Source: Bog-473 sp963730395
GTDB taxonomy: Bacteria; Actinomycetota; Acidimicrobiia; Acidimicrobiales; RAAP-2
Direction of reading: 5' to 3'
NCBI GenBank assembly: GCA_963730395.1
Contig: CAVSSK010000006.1
Location: 558,001-622,000, forward strand
Length of the DNA stretch: 64,000 nt
The notes below the pieces were generated by a model. The model did no database searches, was not told where the DNA came from, and saw only the letters and a program-made list of their open reading frames with translations. Within the stretch, counting starts at the first letter, position 1; every line of letters starts with the position of its first letter. The translations under genes were made by a program, and so were the position numbers. This document shows positions 1-7,501 of the stretch, piece after piece.

Positions 1-450
1 ATGGGGGAGGAGCAGCCGCATGTAGGCGGCGACGCCCTCGGGTTCCAAGAGCGGGTGCCCGCTGGACGAGACGAGGACCGGATCGACGACGAGCCGTGGC
101 AGCAGTCCCTCCGCCGCCATGGCGGCGACCTCCCGGACGACGGCCGCCGTCGCCAACATGCCGGTCTTCACGGTGCGCACGGCGAAGTCGTCGAGCACGG
201 TCTCGACCTGCTGGCGCACGAAACCAGGCTCCATCGCCACGACCCCGCGCACCTCGGTGGTGTTCTGTGCCGTCACCGCCGTGAGGGCGCAGGTGCCGTG
301 CACGCGATGTGCGGCGAACGTCTTCAGGTCCGCCTGCACACCCGCACCGCCTCCGGAGTCGGACCCGGCGATGCTGAGCGCCGTCGGTGGTGTCGTGTCC
401 AGCACCGAGCCACCATAGGCGGGCCCCGGGGTATCTTCGTCCGGTGGCAC
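1..450 (-). CDS. thiD: Hydroxymethylpyrimidine/phosphomethylpyrimidine kinase, partial (runs off left edge)
   Basis: ThiD phosphorylates HMP and HMP-P to HMP-PP for thiamine synthesis in the cytoplasm. Only the N-terminal part is present. Read on the minus strand it opens with ALSIAGSDSGGGAGVQADLK, the conserved ribokinase-fold substrate-binding start of the family, followed by HGTCALTAVTAQNT. In-frame GTG codons lie at 450 and 405, placing the motif at residue 24 or 9; no convincing ribosome site separates them, and the closeness of the divergent thiG start (471) slightly favours 405. The divergent pairing with thiG fits one thiamine locus. The identification is from motif recognition only; the C-terminal half is outside the window. 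Confidence 0.85.
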   Translation of the reverse strand, partial: MPPDEDTPGPAYGGSVLDTTPPTALSIAGSDSGGGAGVQADLKTFAAHRVHGTCALTAVTAQNTTEVRGVVAMEPGFVRQQVETVLDDFAVRTVKTGMLATAAVVREVAAMAAEGLLPRLVVDPVLVSSSGHPLLEPEGVAAYMRLLLPH

Positions 451-470
451 GAGAGGCGCGGAGTGGGGCG

Positions 471-1268
471 GTGCCGGACCGTCTGACCATTGCCGGCCAG
501 GTGCTGGGGTCACGGCTCCTGCTCGGCACCGGCGGCATGACCAGCCTCGACGCCCTGCGGGCCGCGCTCACCGAGTCGGGGACCTCCATGGCGACCGTCG
601 CCGTTCGGCGGATCGGGGTCTCGGGGCGCAGCTCGCTGTTGTCGCTCCTCGACGAGCTCGGCGTGCGCGTGCTGCCCAACACCGCGGGGTGCGCCACGGC
701 GTCGGAGGCCGTGCTCACCGCCAAGCTCGCGCGCGAGGCGTTCGACACGGACTGGGTGAAGCTCGAGGTGGTCGGTGATGACCGCACCCTGTTGCCCGAC
801 GCGGTCGAGCTCCTGGCCGCGGCCGAGCAGCTGGCGGAAGACGGCTTCGTCGTCCTTCCCTACACGACGGACGATCCCGTCCTCGCCCTCCGCCTCCAGC
901 AGGTGGGATGTGCCGCCGTCATGCCGCTCGGGTCGCCGATCGGCAGCGGTCTGGGCATCCGCAACCCCCATAACATCGCGCTGCTCCGGGAGTCCGTCGA
1001 GGTGCCGGTGATCCTCGACGCCGGCATCGGCACGGCCTCGGATGCCGCGCTGGCGATGGAGCTCGGCTGCGACGCCGTGCTGGTGGCCACAGCCGTCAAC
1101 CGGGCCCACGATCCGGTGGCCATGGCACGGGCGATGCGCCTCGCGGTCGAGTCCGGATGGCAGGCGCGCCGAGCCGGTCGCATCCCGGTCCGGTACCACG
1201 CGGAGCCGTCGAGCCCGCTCGAGGGCAGGGCCGATCTCGTCCCCGGAGGGTCGGCGACGCCCGACTGA
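471..1268 (+). CDS. thiG: Thiazole synthase ThiG
   Basis: ThiG is the TIM-barrel enzyme that builds the thiazole phosphate of thiamine from deoxyxylulose phosphate, a ThiS thiocarboxylate and dehydroglycine. The 265-residue product matches the family length (about 255-265). Visible family signatures are LLLGTGG near the N-terminus, the segment WVKLEVVGD carrying the Schiff-base lysine, and the phosphate-binding end PVILDAGIGTASDAALAMELG. I chose GTG at 471 because GGAG at 460-463 is well spaced and because the upstream 28 codons of the longer frame have no family similarity. No thiS or thiO is adjacent in the window, so the sulfur-carrier partner must be encoded elsewhere. Confidence 0.93.
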   Translation: MPDRLTIAGQVLGSRLLLGTGGMTSLDALRAALTESGTSMATVAVRRIGVSGRSSLLSLLDELGVRVLPNTAGCATASEAVLTAKLAREAFDTDWVKLEVVGDDRTLLPDAVELLAAAEQLAEDGFVVLPYTTDDPVLALRLQQVGCAAVMPLGSPIGSGLGIRNPHNIALLRESVEVPVILDAGIGTASDAALAMELGCDAVLVATAVNRAHDPVAMARAMRLAVESGWQARRAGRIPVRYHAEPSSPLEGRADLVPGGSATPD

Positions 1269-1279
1269 CGAGCGCAGCC

Positions 1280-1321
1280 TTGACGCCGTTCTGAGGCCAC
1301 CCTAAAGTTAGGGCAACCTAA
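1280..1321 (+). promoter_or_regulatory. Promoter with overlapping DtxR/IdeR-like iron box
   Basis: A -35 hexamer TTGACG (1280-1285) and a -10 hexamer TAAAGT (1303-1308) are separated by exactly 17 bases. A 19-base site starting at the first base of the -10 (1303-1321, TAAAGTTAGGGCAACCTAA) matches 15 of 19 positions of the DtxR/IdeR consensus TTAGGTTAGSCTAACCTAA. The next gene is a ferric-iron ABC transporter, so Fe(II)-loaded repressor blocking the -10 is the obvious inference. The motif comparison is by eye; the regulator itself is not in the window. Confidence 0.8.
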
Positions 1322-1360
1322 TATTGGGGACGGTCCAGGTCGGAGAGGTGTCACGGCTCG

Positions 1361-2426
1361 ATGCGAGGAACGCGTGGGCGGACAGGGGAGCGGGCAACCC
1401 GGCGCGCCCTCGGTGTCGTCGTGGCCGCCACCCTCGGTGCTCTGGTGCTCGCCGGCTGCGCCCAGGGCACGGGGTCCGGCGGAGCGGCCGGCACGCTGAC
1501 GGTCTACAGCGGGCAGCACGTGCAGACGACGCAGGCCCTGGTGGCGGCGTTCGAACGTGAGAGCGGGATCTCCGTGAGCCTGCGCTCGGACGACGAGGAT
1601 GTGCTGGCCGACCAGATCGTCACCGAGGGCCCGCACTCGCCGGCAGACGTCATCTACACGGAGAACTCGCCGCCGCTGCAGTACCTGGCCTCGAAGGGCC
1701 TGCTGGCCCAGGTCGATCCGTCGACGCTGGCCTCCACGCCGTCGCGCTTCAACTCGCCGGACGGCAAGTGGGTCGGCGTGTCGGCCCGGGTGAGTGTGAT
1801 GGTCTACAACACGACGCTGCTCACGCGAGCCGAGCTCCCGAAGTCGGTGATGGAGCTGGCTGATCCCAAGTGGGCCGGCCGCATCGGCATTGCCGGAGGT
1901 GAGACGGACTTCCAACCGATCGTCACGAGCATCGCGCGGACCTACGGCGAGCCTGCCGCGCTGCGGTGGTTGGAGGCGGTCAAGGCGAACGCCGGGAGCC
2001 ACGCCTATCCGAGCAACGAGGCGGTCACGGGCGGCGTCAACGGCGGGCAGGTCGCCCTCGGCGTCATCAACCAGTACTACTGGTACCGCGAGCGGGCCCA
2101 GGTCGGGTCGAGTGGGCTGCACTCGGCCATCGCCCACTTTTGCCCCGCACGACGTCGGCTATGTCGTGAACGTCTCGGGGGCCGGCGTCCTCAAGTCCTC
2201 GAGCCACCGGAAGGCGGCCCAGCGCTTCCTGGCCTTCCTGACTTCTGTGCAGGGCCAGGAGATCCTCGCCCACAGTGACAGCTACGAGTACCCGATCGCA
2301 TCGGGCGTGACGACGGCGCAACACGAGACCCCGTTCGACCAGCTCGAGCCGAACGGGATCACCATCGCCGAGTTGGGCACCGGTGCCGAGGCGATCAAGC
2401 TCCTGCAGGAGGCGCAGCTCCTGTGA
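1361..2426 (+). CDS. Ferric-iron ABC transporter, substrate-binding lipoprotein (frame break near 2140)
   Basis: This is the FbpA/FutA-type periplasm-equivalent binding protein that delivers Fe(III) to the permease encoded next. An N-terminal hydrophobic segment ends in the lipobox LAGC (Cys33), so it is lipid-anchored outside the membrane. Family features follow: TLTVYSGQH at the start of the mature domain, then PADVIYTENSPPLQYLA and VMVYNTTLL. The tyrosine-rich NQYYWYRE segment contains the adjacent tyrosines that bind iron in this family. The frame breaks at TTTT (2139-2142): removing one T restores HFAPHDVGYVVN and gives 355 residues ending at 2426. Start ATG 1361 has GGAGAGG 12 bases upstream, a little far. 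The next gene overlaps by 4 bases (GTGA). Confidence 0.9.
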
Positions 2427-4030
2427 GCGCTGGGGCGGGGGCTCGTGCGTGGTCGGGGCACCGACGCCTCCCGCCCGTGCTGACCGCCGCCGCCGTCCTC
2501 GTCTCGGTCGTCGTGCTGCTGCCGCTCGTCTTCCTGGTCGTCCAGGCCGTCCAGGTGGGCTGGTCCCAGTTGCGCCAGCTGCTCTTCCGGAATCTGACGG
2601 CCATGCTGGTCTGGGACACCGTGTCGCTGGTGGTGGTGGTGACGCTCCTGTGCGTCGCCGTGGGCACGCTGGCCGCCTGGTTCGTGGAGCGCACCGACCT
2701 GCCGTGCCGCCGTCTCCTGGCGATCCTGGTCGTGATCCCGCTCGGCATCCCGGACTTCGTGGTGAGCTTCGGCTGGCGGGCCGTCTTCCCCAACATCGGC
2801 GGGTTCTGGGCCGCCGTCCTGATCATGACCCTGGCGGTCTACCCACTGGTGTTCCTGCCCGTGGCGGCGAGCCTGCGTGCCGCAGACCCGGCGCAGGAGG
2901 AGGTGGCCCGCAGCCTCGGCCTCGGCCGCGTCCGCACGTTCTGGACGGTCACCGTCGGCCAGGCCCGCATGGCCATCTTCGGCGGCGCCCTGCTCGTGGG
3001 CCTGGTCGTGCTGGCGGAATTCGGCGCCTTCGAGATCCTCGGCTACCAGACACTGACCACCGAGATCTACAACGAGTTCCAGGTGGGTTTCAACGAGCCC
3101 GCCGCCTGCGCGCTCTCGCTGATCCTCGTCCTCCTCGGGGCCCTCCTGCTGGCCAGCGAGGACTCGGTGCGCGGCCGCGGCCGCACCTCCCGCGTGGGCG
3201 CGGGCGCCGCGCGGCCAATCAGGCCGGTGGCGCTGGGCCGGGCGCGCCCCGCCGTCCTGGCCGGGGCCGTGCTCCTGGTGGTGCTGGCCCTGGGCGTGCC
3301 GGTGGGCGCGATCGCCTACCTGATCATCGAGGGTGGGAACAGCACCCTGCCCCCGGCGTCGCTGCTCATCGCGACCGCCAACACCTTCGGCTACGCGGCA
3401 GCGGCCGGCGTGGTGGCCACCGTGGCGGCGCTGCCCATCGCCCTGTTGTCGGTCCGCTTCCCCCGGCGCCCCGTGGTCGCCCTCCAGCGGACCAACATGT
3501 TGGTGCTGGCCGTGCCGGGCCTCGTGGTCGCACTCAGCTTCACCTACGTGACCGAGCACTTCCTCCAGGGTCGCTTCTACCAGACCAGCCCGCTGTTGGT
3601 CCTGGCCTACGCCATCATGTTCTTCCCGCTGGCCCTCGTGTCGGTGCGCGCCGCCGTGGCCCGCTCGCCGGTCGGCCTCGAAGAGGTGGGTCGATCGCTC
3701 GGCGTGCCGCGCCGATCCGTCCTGTGGCGGGTGACCCTGCCCCTGATCGGCCCCGGCCTCGGGGCGGCGTTCGCACTCGTCTTCCTGGAGACGGCCACCG
3801 AGCTGACGGCCACCCTCGTCCTCCACCCCACGAACGTCGAGACCCTGGCGACGCAGTTCTGGGCCTACCAGTCGAACCTCTCGTACGGCCAGGCCGCGCC
3901 GTATGCCGGTGTCATGGTCCTGATCGCCGCGGTGCCCGGCTACGTCCTGGGCCGCTGGTTCGACCGCCAACCAGAGCGTGTCACCGGCGCGGCCCCCGCG
4001 CCCACGGCGTCGATACTGGTGGCGGCATGA
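2423..4030 (+). CDS. fbpB: Ferric-iron ABC transporter permease (fused two-domain)
   Basis: A 535-residue integral membrane protein with two homologous halves, each carrying about six hydrophobic segments and an EAA-type coupling loop: EVARSLGLGRVRTFWTVT in the first half and EEVGRSLGVPRRSVLWRVT in the second. This duplicated layout is the FbpB/SfuB form of iron permeases, in contrast to the half-size permeases of most ABC importers. The GTG start overlaps the stop of the binding-protein gene (GTGA) and its stop overlaps the ATPase start (ATGA), so the three genes are translationally coupled. The frame is intact throughout, unlike the gene before it. Confidence 0.93.
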   Translation: MSAGAGARAWSGHRRLPPVLTAAAVLVSVVVLLPLVFLVVQAVQVGWSQLRQLLFRNLTAMLVWDTVSLVVVVTLLCVAVGTLAAWFVERTDLPCRRLLAILVVIPLGIPDFVVSFGWRAVFPNIGGFWAAVLIMTLAVYPLVFLPVAASLRAADPAQEEVARSLGLGRVRTFWTVTVGQARMAIFGGALLVGLVVLAEFGAFEILGYQTLTTEIYNEFQVGFNEPAACALSLILVLLGALLLASEDSVRGRGRTSRVGAGAARPIRPVALGRARPAVLAGAVLLVVLALGVPVGAIAYLIIEGGNSTLPPASLLIATANTFGYAAAAGVVATVAALPIALLSVRFPRRPVVALQRTNMLVLAVPGLVVALSFTYVTEHFLQGRFYQTSPLLVLAYAIMFFPLALVSVRAAVARSPVGLEEVGRSLGVPRRSVLWRVTLPLIGPGLGAAFALVFLETATELTATLVLHPTNVETLATQFWAYQSNLSYGQAAPYAGVMVLIAAVPGYVLGRWFDRQPERVTGAAPAPTASILVAA

Positions 4031-5100
4031 AGGACCTGCGCATCAGGGGAGTCGCGAAGTCGTTCGGCCCGCAGCGTGTGCTGCGCGGCGTGGACCTCGA
4101 CGTCCCACACGGGTCGTTCACGGCGATCCTCGGTGCCTCCGGCAGCGGCAAGACGACCCTGCTGCGCATCGCGGCCGGGTTCGAGCGCCCCGACGAGGGT
4201 GAGGTCAGCCTGGGTGCGGAGATGGTCGACGACTCGGGCAGCCACTTCGTGCCCTCGGAGCGCAGGCGCATCGGCTACGTGCCCCAGGAGGGCGCGCTGT
4301 TCCCGCACCTGAGCGTCGGGCGCAATGTTGGCTTCGGCCTGGCGCGCGGCACTGGTCGGGCGGCCCGGGTCGACGAGCTGCTCGAGCTCGTCGGGCTGTC
4401 CGGCTACCGCCGGCGCTACCCGCACCAGCTCTCGGGGGGCCAGCAACAGCGGGTGGCCCTGGCCCGTGCCCTGGCGATCGAGCCCGAGGTGGTGCTGCTG
4501 GACGAGCCCTTCTCCTCCCTCGACGCCGCATTGCGTGCCTCGGTCCGCGCCGACGTGCTGGGCGTGCTGCGCCAGTCCCGGACCACATCCATCCTCGTCA
4601 CCCATGACCAGGACGAGGCCCTTTCCATGGCCGACCAGGTTGCGGTCCTCCGAGACGGTGTGATCGCCCAGCTCGACACGCCGGCCAGGCTCTACGGGCA
4701 TCCGGAGGACGCCGAACTGGCGCGGTTCCTCGGCGAGTCGAACGTGCTGGAGGGGGAGGTGCGCGACGGGGTCGCCACCACCAGGCTCGGGCGCCTCCCC
4801 GTCGCGGGGTGGTCGGGCCCGCACGGCGGAGGGGCCGCCCGGGTGATGGTGCGACCCGAGCAGATCACGCTGGGTGAGGTGGCCACGGATGCGCTGGAGG
4901 GGACGGTGGCCAGCTACGAGTACTTCGGCCACGACGCCGTCGTCCGGGTGCGGCCCGGGCCCGAGGGTCTGCCGGACCTCGTCGTCAGGGTCTCCGGCGG
5001 CACGCCGCTGGAGCCGGGGCACCGGGTGGGCCTCACCGTCCACGGCTCCGTCGTGGCGTGGCCGATGGAGCCGGTCGAGGCGGCGGAATCCTCCGAATAA
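4027..5100 (+). CDS. fbpC: Ferric-iron ABC transporter ATP-binding protein
   Basis: A 357-residue ATPase that energises the iron importer. In order it has a Walker A GASGSGKTT, Q-loop VPQEGALFPHLSVG, signature LSGGQQQRVALARAL, Walker B VVLLDEPFSSLD and switch histidine ILVTHDQDEAL. A C-terminal TOBE-like domain follows (RVMVRPEQITLGE and later), as in FbpC and other polyamine/iron-type ATPases. It is the last gene of the iron operon, after which 75 bases precede the next start. Loss or excess iron control would act through the box at 1303-1321. Confidence 0.93.
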   Translation: MKDLRIRGVAKSFGPQRVLRGVDLDVPHGSFTAILGASGSGKTTLLRIAAGFERPDEGEVSLGAEMVDDSGSHFVPSERRRIGYVPQEGALFPHLSVGRNVGFGLARGTGRAARVDELLELVGLSGYRRRYPHQLSGGQQQRVALARALAIEPEVVLLDEPFSSLDAALRASVRADVLGVLRQSRTTSILVTHDQDEALSMADQVAVLRDGVIAQLDTPARLYGHPEDAELARFLGESNVLEGEVRDGVATTRLGRLPVAGWSGPHGGGAARVMVRPEQITLGEVATDALEGTVASYEYFGHDAVVRVRPGPEGLPDLVVRVSGGTPLEPGHRVGLTVHGSVVAWPMEPVEAAESSE

Positions 5101-5175
5101 CGTCCTCGTAACTACTGCCGTGTCGTCCGAGGTGCACTAGAGTGACGGCCCAGGGTGGACGCACAGGGAGGTGTG

Positions 5176-5679
5176 ATGGCCGAGGATTCCGCAACCCAGG
5201 TCGGAGGGTTTCACGGGCCGCAGGTGTGCGGTCTGGTGGGGATCACCTACCGGCAACTCGACTACTGGGCCCGCACCGGTCTGCTGCAGCCCTCGGTGGC
5301 CTCGGCGAAGGGGAGTGGTTCCCGGCGCATCTACTCGTATTCCGACGTCCTCGAGCTCAAGGTGATCAAGCAACTGCTCGACGCGGGCGTGTCGCTCCAA
5401 TCGGCCCGCCGGGCCGTCGAATGCCTGCGCGAAGATCTCGGTGGAGACCTGGCATCCGCCAATCTCGTGCTGACCGGGACGAGCTCGGTGCTCGCTCGCT
5501 CGAACGGTGAAGTCGTCGACCTGCTGGCCGGCGGTCAGGGCGTGTTCAACATCGTGCCGCTGGCCGGTGTGGTCGAACAGCTGGACGCAGACATCGTGCG
5601 GCTCGAGACCCGGGTTCTCGATGCTCCGGCCAAGGGGCGCCCCGCTCGAGTGCAAGGCGCGCGGGCCGCGGGGGAGTGA
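5176..5679 (+). CDS. ftsR: MerR-family regulator, FtsR/Rv1828-like
   Basis: A 167-residue DNA-binding protein of the group that includes mycobacterial Rv1828 and corynebacterial FtsR, an activator of ftsZ. The winged-helix N-terminus GITYRQLDYWARTGLLQPS, then GSGSRRIYSYSDVLELKVIKQLLDAGVSL, and the C-terminal VVDLLAGGQGVFNI match the group closely; these residues are what I recognise it by. ATG 5176 is preceded by GGGAGG (5166-5171), and in-frame GTGs at 5173 and 5155 are alternatives. In mycobacteria the orthologue sits beside gcvH and garA; here it is followed by gcvT, which keeps the link to glycine cleavage, but no gcvH is present in the window. Confidence 0.82.
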   Translation: MAEDSATQVGGFHGPQVCGLVGITYRQLDYWARTGLLQPSVASAKGSGSRRIYSYSDVLELKVIKQLLDAGVSLQSARRAVECLREDLGGDLASANLVLTGTSSVLARSNGEVVDLLAGGQGVFNIVPLAGVVEQLDADIVRLETRVLDAPAKGRPARVQGARAAGE

Positions 5680-6074
5680 GCGCAACGGACCCGGCGCGCA
5701 TCGGGCGCACTCGCCATCCGGCTTGTGCGCCCGCCGGTGAGGTCCGGTTTGCCCATCCCTCGGAGCGCCTCTTCGCCACGCTCCTCGACTTGTCGGGCGA
5801 GCGCTGGGAATACGAGCCCGTGGAGTTCCCACTCGAGTGGGACGCGCACGGCTCGCCCGTCTCCGGCTTCCGCCCCGACTTCTTCCTGCCGCGCCACGGG
5901 GTCTTCATAGAGCTCACGACGGCGGACCAGCGCCTCGTCACCCGCAAGAACCGCAAGGTGCGACGCATGCGCGAGCTGTACCCCGAGGTGCCGATCTGCA
6001 TCGTGTACCAGCGGGACTTCGCCTCGCTGCTGGCCTCGCACGGCCTGCTGCCCGCCGTCGCCGGCGCCGCGTAG
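5676..6074 (+). CDS. Small PD-(D/E)XK nuclease-like protein of unknown role
   Basis: A 132-residue protein whose start overlaps the ftsR stop (GTGA), so the two are co-translated. The stretch YEPVEFPLEW, then GFRPDFFLP, IELTT and later KNRKVRRMRELYPEV resembles the Asp, Glu-x-x and Lys spacing of minimal restriction-endonuclease-fold domains such as DUF559 or very-short-patch enzymes. PDFFLP followed by GVFIELTTADQR would supply the acidic pair, although the classical ExK is replaced by ELT. I do not know a characterised member; the alternative is a non-catalytic nucleic-acid-binding fold. Its position between ftsR and gcvT is the only functional hint. Confidence 0.6.
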   Translation: MSATDPARIGRTRHPACAPAGEVRFAHPSERLFATLLDLSGERWEYEPVEFPLEWDAHGSPVSGFRPDFFLPRHGVFIELTTADQRLVTRKNRKVRRMRELYPEVPICIVYQRDFASLLASHGLLPAVAGAA

Positions 6075-6083
6075 TCTGGCCGG

Positions 6084-7178
6084 GTGAACGCCGGCGACAG
6101 CGGGGACGGCACACCACTGAGGACCTCAGCCCTGCACGACGCGCACGTGGCGCTCGGAGCGAAGCTGGTGCCCTTCGGCGGCTGGGAGATGCCGCTGGCG
6201 TACCCGACGGGCACCGTGGCGGAACACCGGGCATGTCGCCGGTCCGCGGTGGCGTTCGACGTCAGCCATCTGGGCACGGTGAGGGTCGTGGGCCCGGACG
6301 CCTTCGAGCACCTGCAGCGATCGTTGAGCAACGACCTGCGGCGTGTGCACCCCGGTCGCGCCCAGTACACCCACCTGCTCGACGACGACGGCTTCGTCGT
6401 CGACGACATCATCGTGTGGTGGATCGACGAGCAGCGCTTCGACGTCATGCCCAACGCGTCCAACACGACCGACGTGGTCGAGGCCATCGGCGGGCGCGAC
6501 GTCACCGAGGAGCGGGCCGTGATCGCCGTGCAGGGACCCGAGGCACGCCAGCGTCTGGCCGCAGTCTCACCGGAGGCGGCCTCCGTGCACCGGTTCAACG
6601 TCGAGCGCTTCGAGTGGGGAGGGGCCACCTGCCTCGTCGCCGGCACCGGCTACACCGGCGAGGAGGGCGTGGAGTGTGCCGTGCCCGCCGAGGTGGCCCT
6701 GGATTTCTGGGCTGCCGTGCTCGCCCAGGGCGTCACGCCTGCCGGCTTGGGAGCGCGCGACACGTTGCGCCTCGAGGCTGGTCTGCCGCTGCACGGCCAC
6801 GAGCTGGGACCCGGCATCACTCCGCTCCAGGCCGGCCTCGGCTGGGTGGTGGGCTGGGACAAGGGGGAGTTCACCGGGCGCGCCGCGCTCGAGGAAGAGC
6901 GCGCCAACGGCCCGGCGCGGCGCCTGCGGGGCTTCGTGGCCGACGACCGGCAGCCCCTGCGGGATGGCGCCGAGGTGTGCCACGGCACCGACAGGGTTGG
7001 GATCCTGACCAGCGGCAACTTCTCACCGATGCGTGAACGGGGCATCGGGTTGGGCTTTGTCGACGCCGACGCGCGGCTGCTCGACGGCGACGAGGTGACA
7101 GTGGTCCAGCGCGGTCGTGAGCGGTCTGCCCGCCTGGTGCGGCCGCCGTTGTGGCCGATCCGCGAGGAGACCGAATAG
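6084..7178 (+). CDS. gcvT: Glycine cleavage system T protein (aminomethyltransferase)
   Basis: GcvT transfers the methylene group from aminomethylated lipoyl-GcvH to tetrahydrofolate, releasing ammonia. The 364-residue length is typical. Signatures seen are LGAKLVPFGGWEMPLAY near the N-terminus, VAFDVSHLGTVRVVG, the folate-binding GTGYTGEEGVECAVP and GLGARDTLRLEAGLPLHGHEL in the central domain, and LTSGNFSPMRERGIGLGFVD in the C-terminal barrel. Residues of the active site Asp are within FDVSHLG. It starts with GTG 6084, nine bases after the preceding stop. Unlike many genomes, gcvT lies upstream of the glycine riboswitch, so it is not under that switch unless internal termination feeds back on stability. 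Confidence 0.94.
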   Translation: MNAGDSGDGTPLRTSALHDAHVALGAKLVPFGGWEMPLAYPTGTVAEHRACRRSAVAFDVSHLGTVRVVGPDAFEHLQRSLSNDLRRVHPGRAQYTHLLDDDGFVVDDIIVWWIDEQRFDVMPNASNTTDVVEAIGGRDVTEERAVIAVQGPEARQRLAAVSPEAASVHRFNVERFEWGGATCLVAGTGYTGEEGVECAVPAEVALDFWAAVLAQGVTPAGLGARDTLRLEAGLPLHGHELGPGITPLQAGLGWVVGWDKGEFTGRAALEEERANGPARRLRGFVADDRQPLRDGAEVCHGTDRVGILTSGNFSPMRERGIGLGFVDADARLLDGDEVTVVQRGRERSARLVRPPLWPIREETE

Positions 7179-7225
7179 CGCTCGCCACGGGCCCGGAGGA
7201 TGCCGGTTCTCCGGACCCGGTGCCG

Positions 7226-7231
7226 TATAGT
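7226..7231 (+). promoter_or_regulatory. Candidate -10 element of the gcvP/riboswitch transcript
   Basis: TATAGT at 7226-7231 matches a -10 hexamer in an otherwise GC-rich stretch, and a start about seven bases later would place the 5' end just before the riboswitch at 7258. No good -35 is visible 16-18 bases upstream, so the call is weak. Confidence 0.4.
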
Positions 7232-7257
7232 GGCCGTACAACTGAATACGCCGTTTG

Positions 7258-7460
7258 AACCGGAGCGCCAGAGTCCCCGTGGTACGCAGTCGAGGGGACG
7301 CCGGAGGAGCAACTCTCCCCGAGAAACTCTCAGGCCGACATACCGCTCCGGCGAGGCAACTCTGGAAAGCGGGTGCGCTGCTTGCGTCCGCACCGAAGGT
7401 GGAAGTCGCCCACGTGCGGCGAGACTCTCAGGTCCGATGACAGAGCGGGGAGGACGTCCA
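7258..7460 (+). ncRNA. Tandem glycine riboswitch (gcvT-motif), two aptamers
   Basis: Two consecutive glycine aptamers lie in the leader of gcvP. In the first, CCAGAGT (7268-7274) pairs perfectly with ACTCTGG (7359-7365) to close the domain, and the conserved core AACTCTCAGGCCGACA occupies 7325-7340. A short AAAGC linker leads to the second, with GCACCGAAGGTGGAAG (7390-7405) and the core GACTCTCAGGTCCGATGACAG ending near 7442. The paired AACTCTCAGG cores in series, and their position before a glycine decarboxylase gene, are the hallmark of this class, which usually turns expression on when glycine is abundant. No clear intrinsic terminator follows, so control may act on translation near the AGGAGG at 7491. 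Confidence 0.93.
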
Positions 7461-7501
7461 ACGAGCGCCGCGTGACCCGCGGGGCATGTCAGGAGGCCTC
7501 C

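Noticed and set aside
1..486. Long plus-strand ORF at the left edge
   Set aside because: It is antisense to thiD, whose ribokinase-type motif on the minus strand is unmistakable.
2383..5100. A 905-codon open frame spanning the permease and ATPase
   Set aside because: Its first part is the wrong frame of the permease gene; only the part from 4027 is coding, and the permease is intact in another frame.
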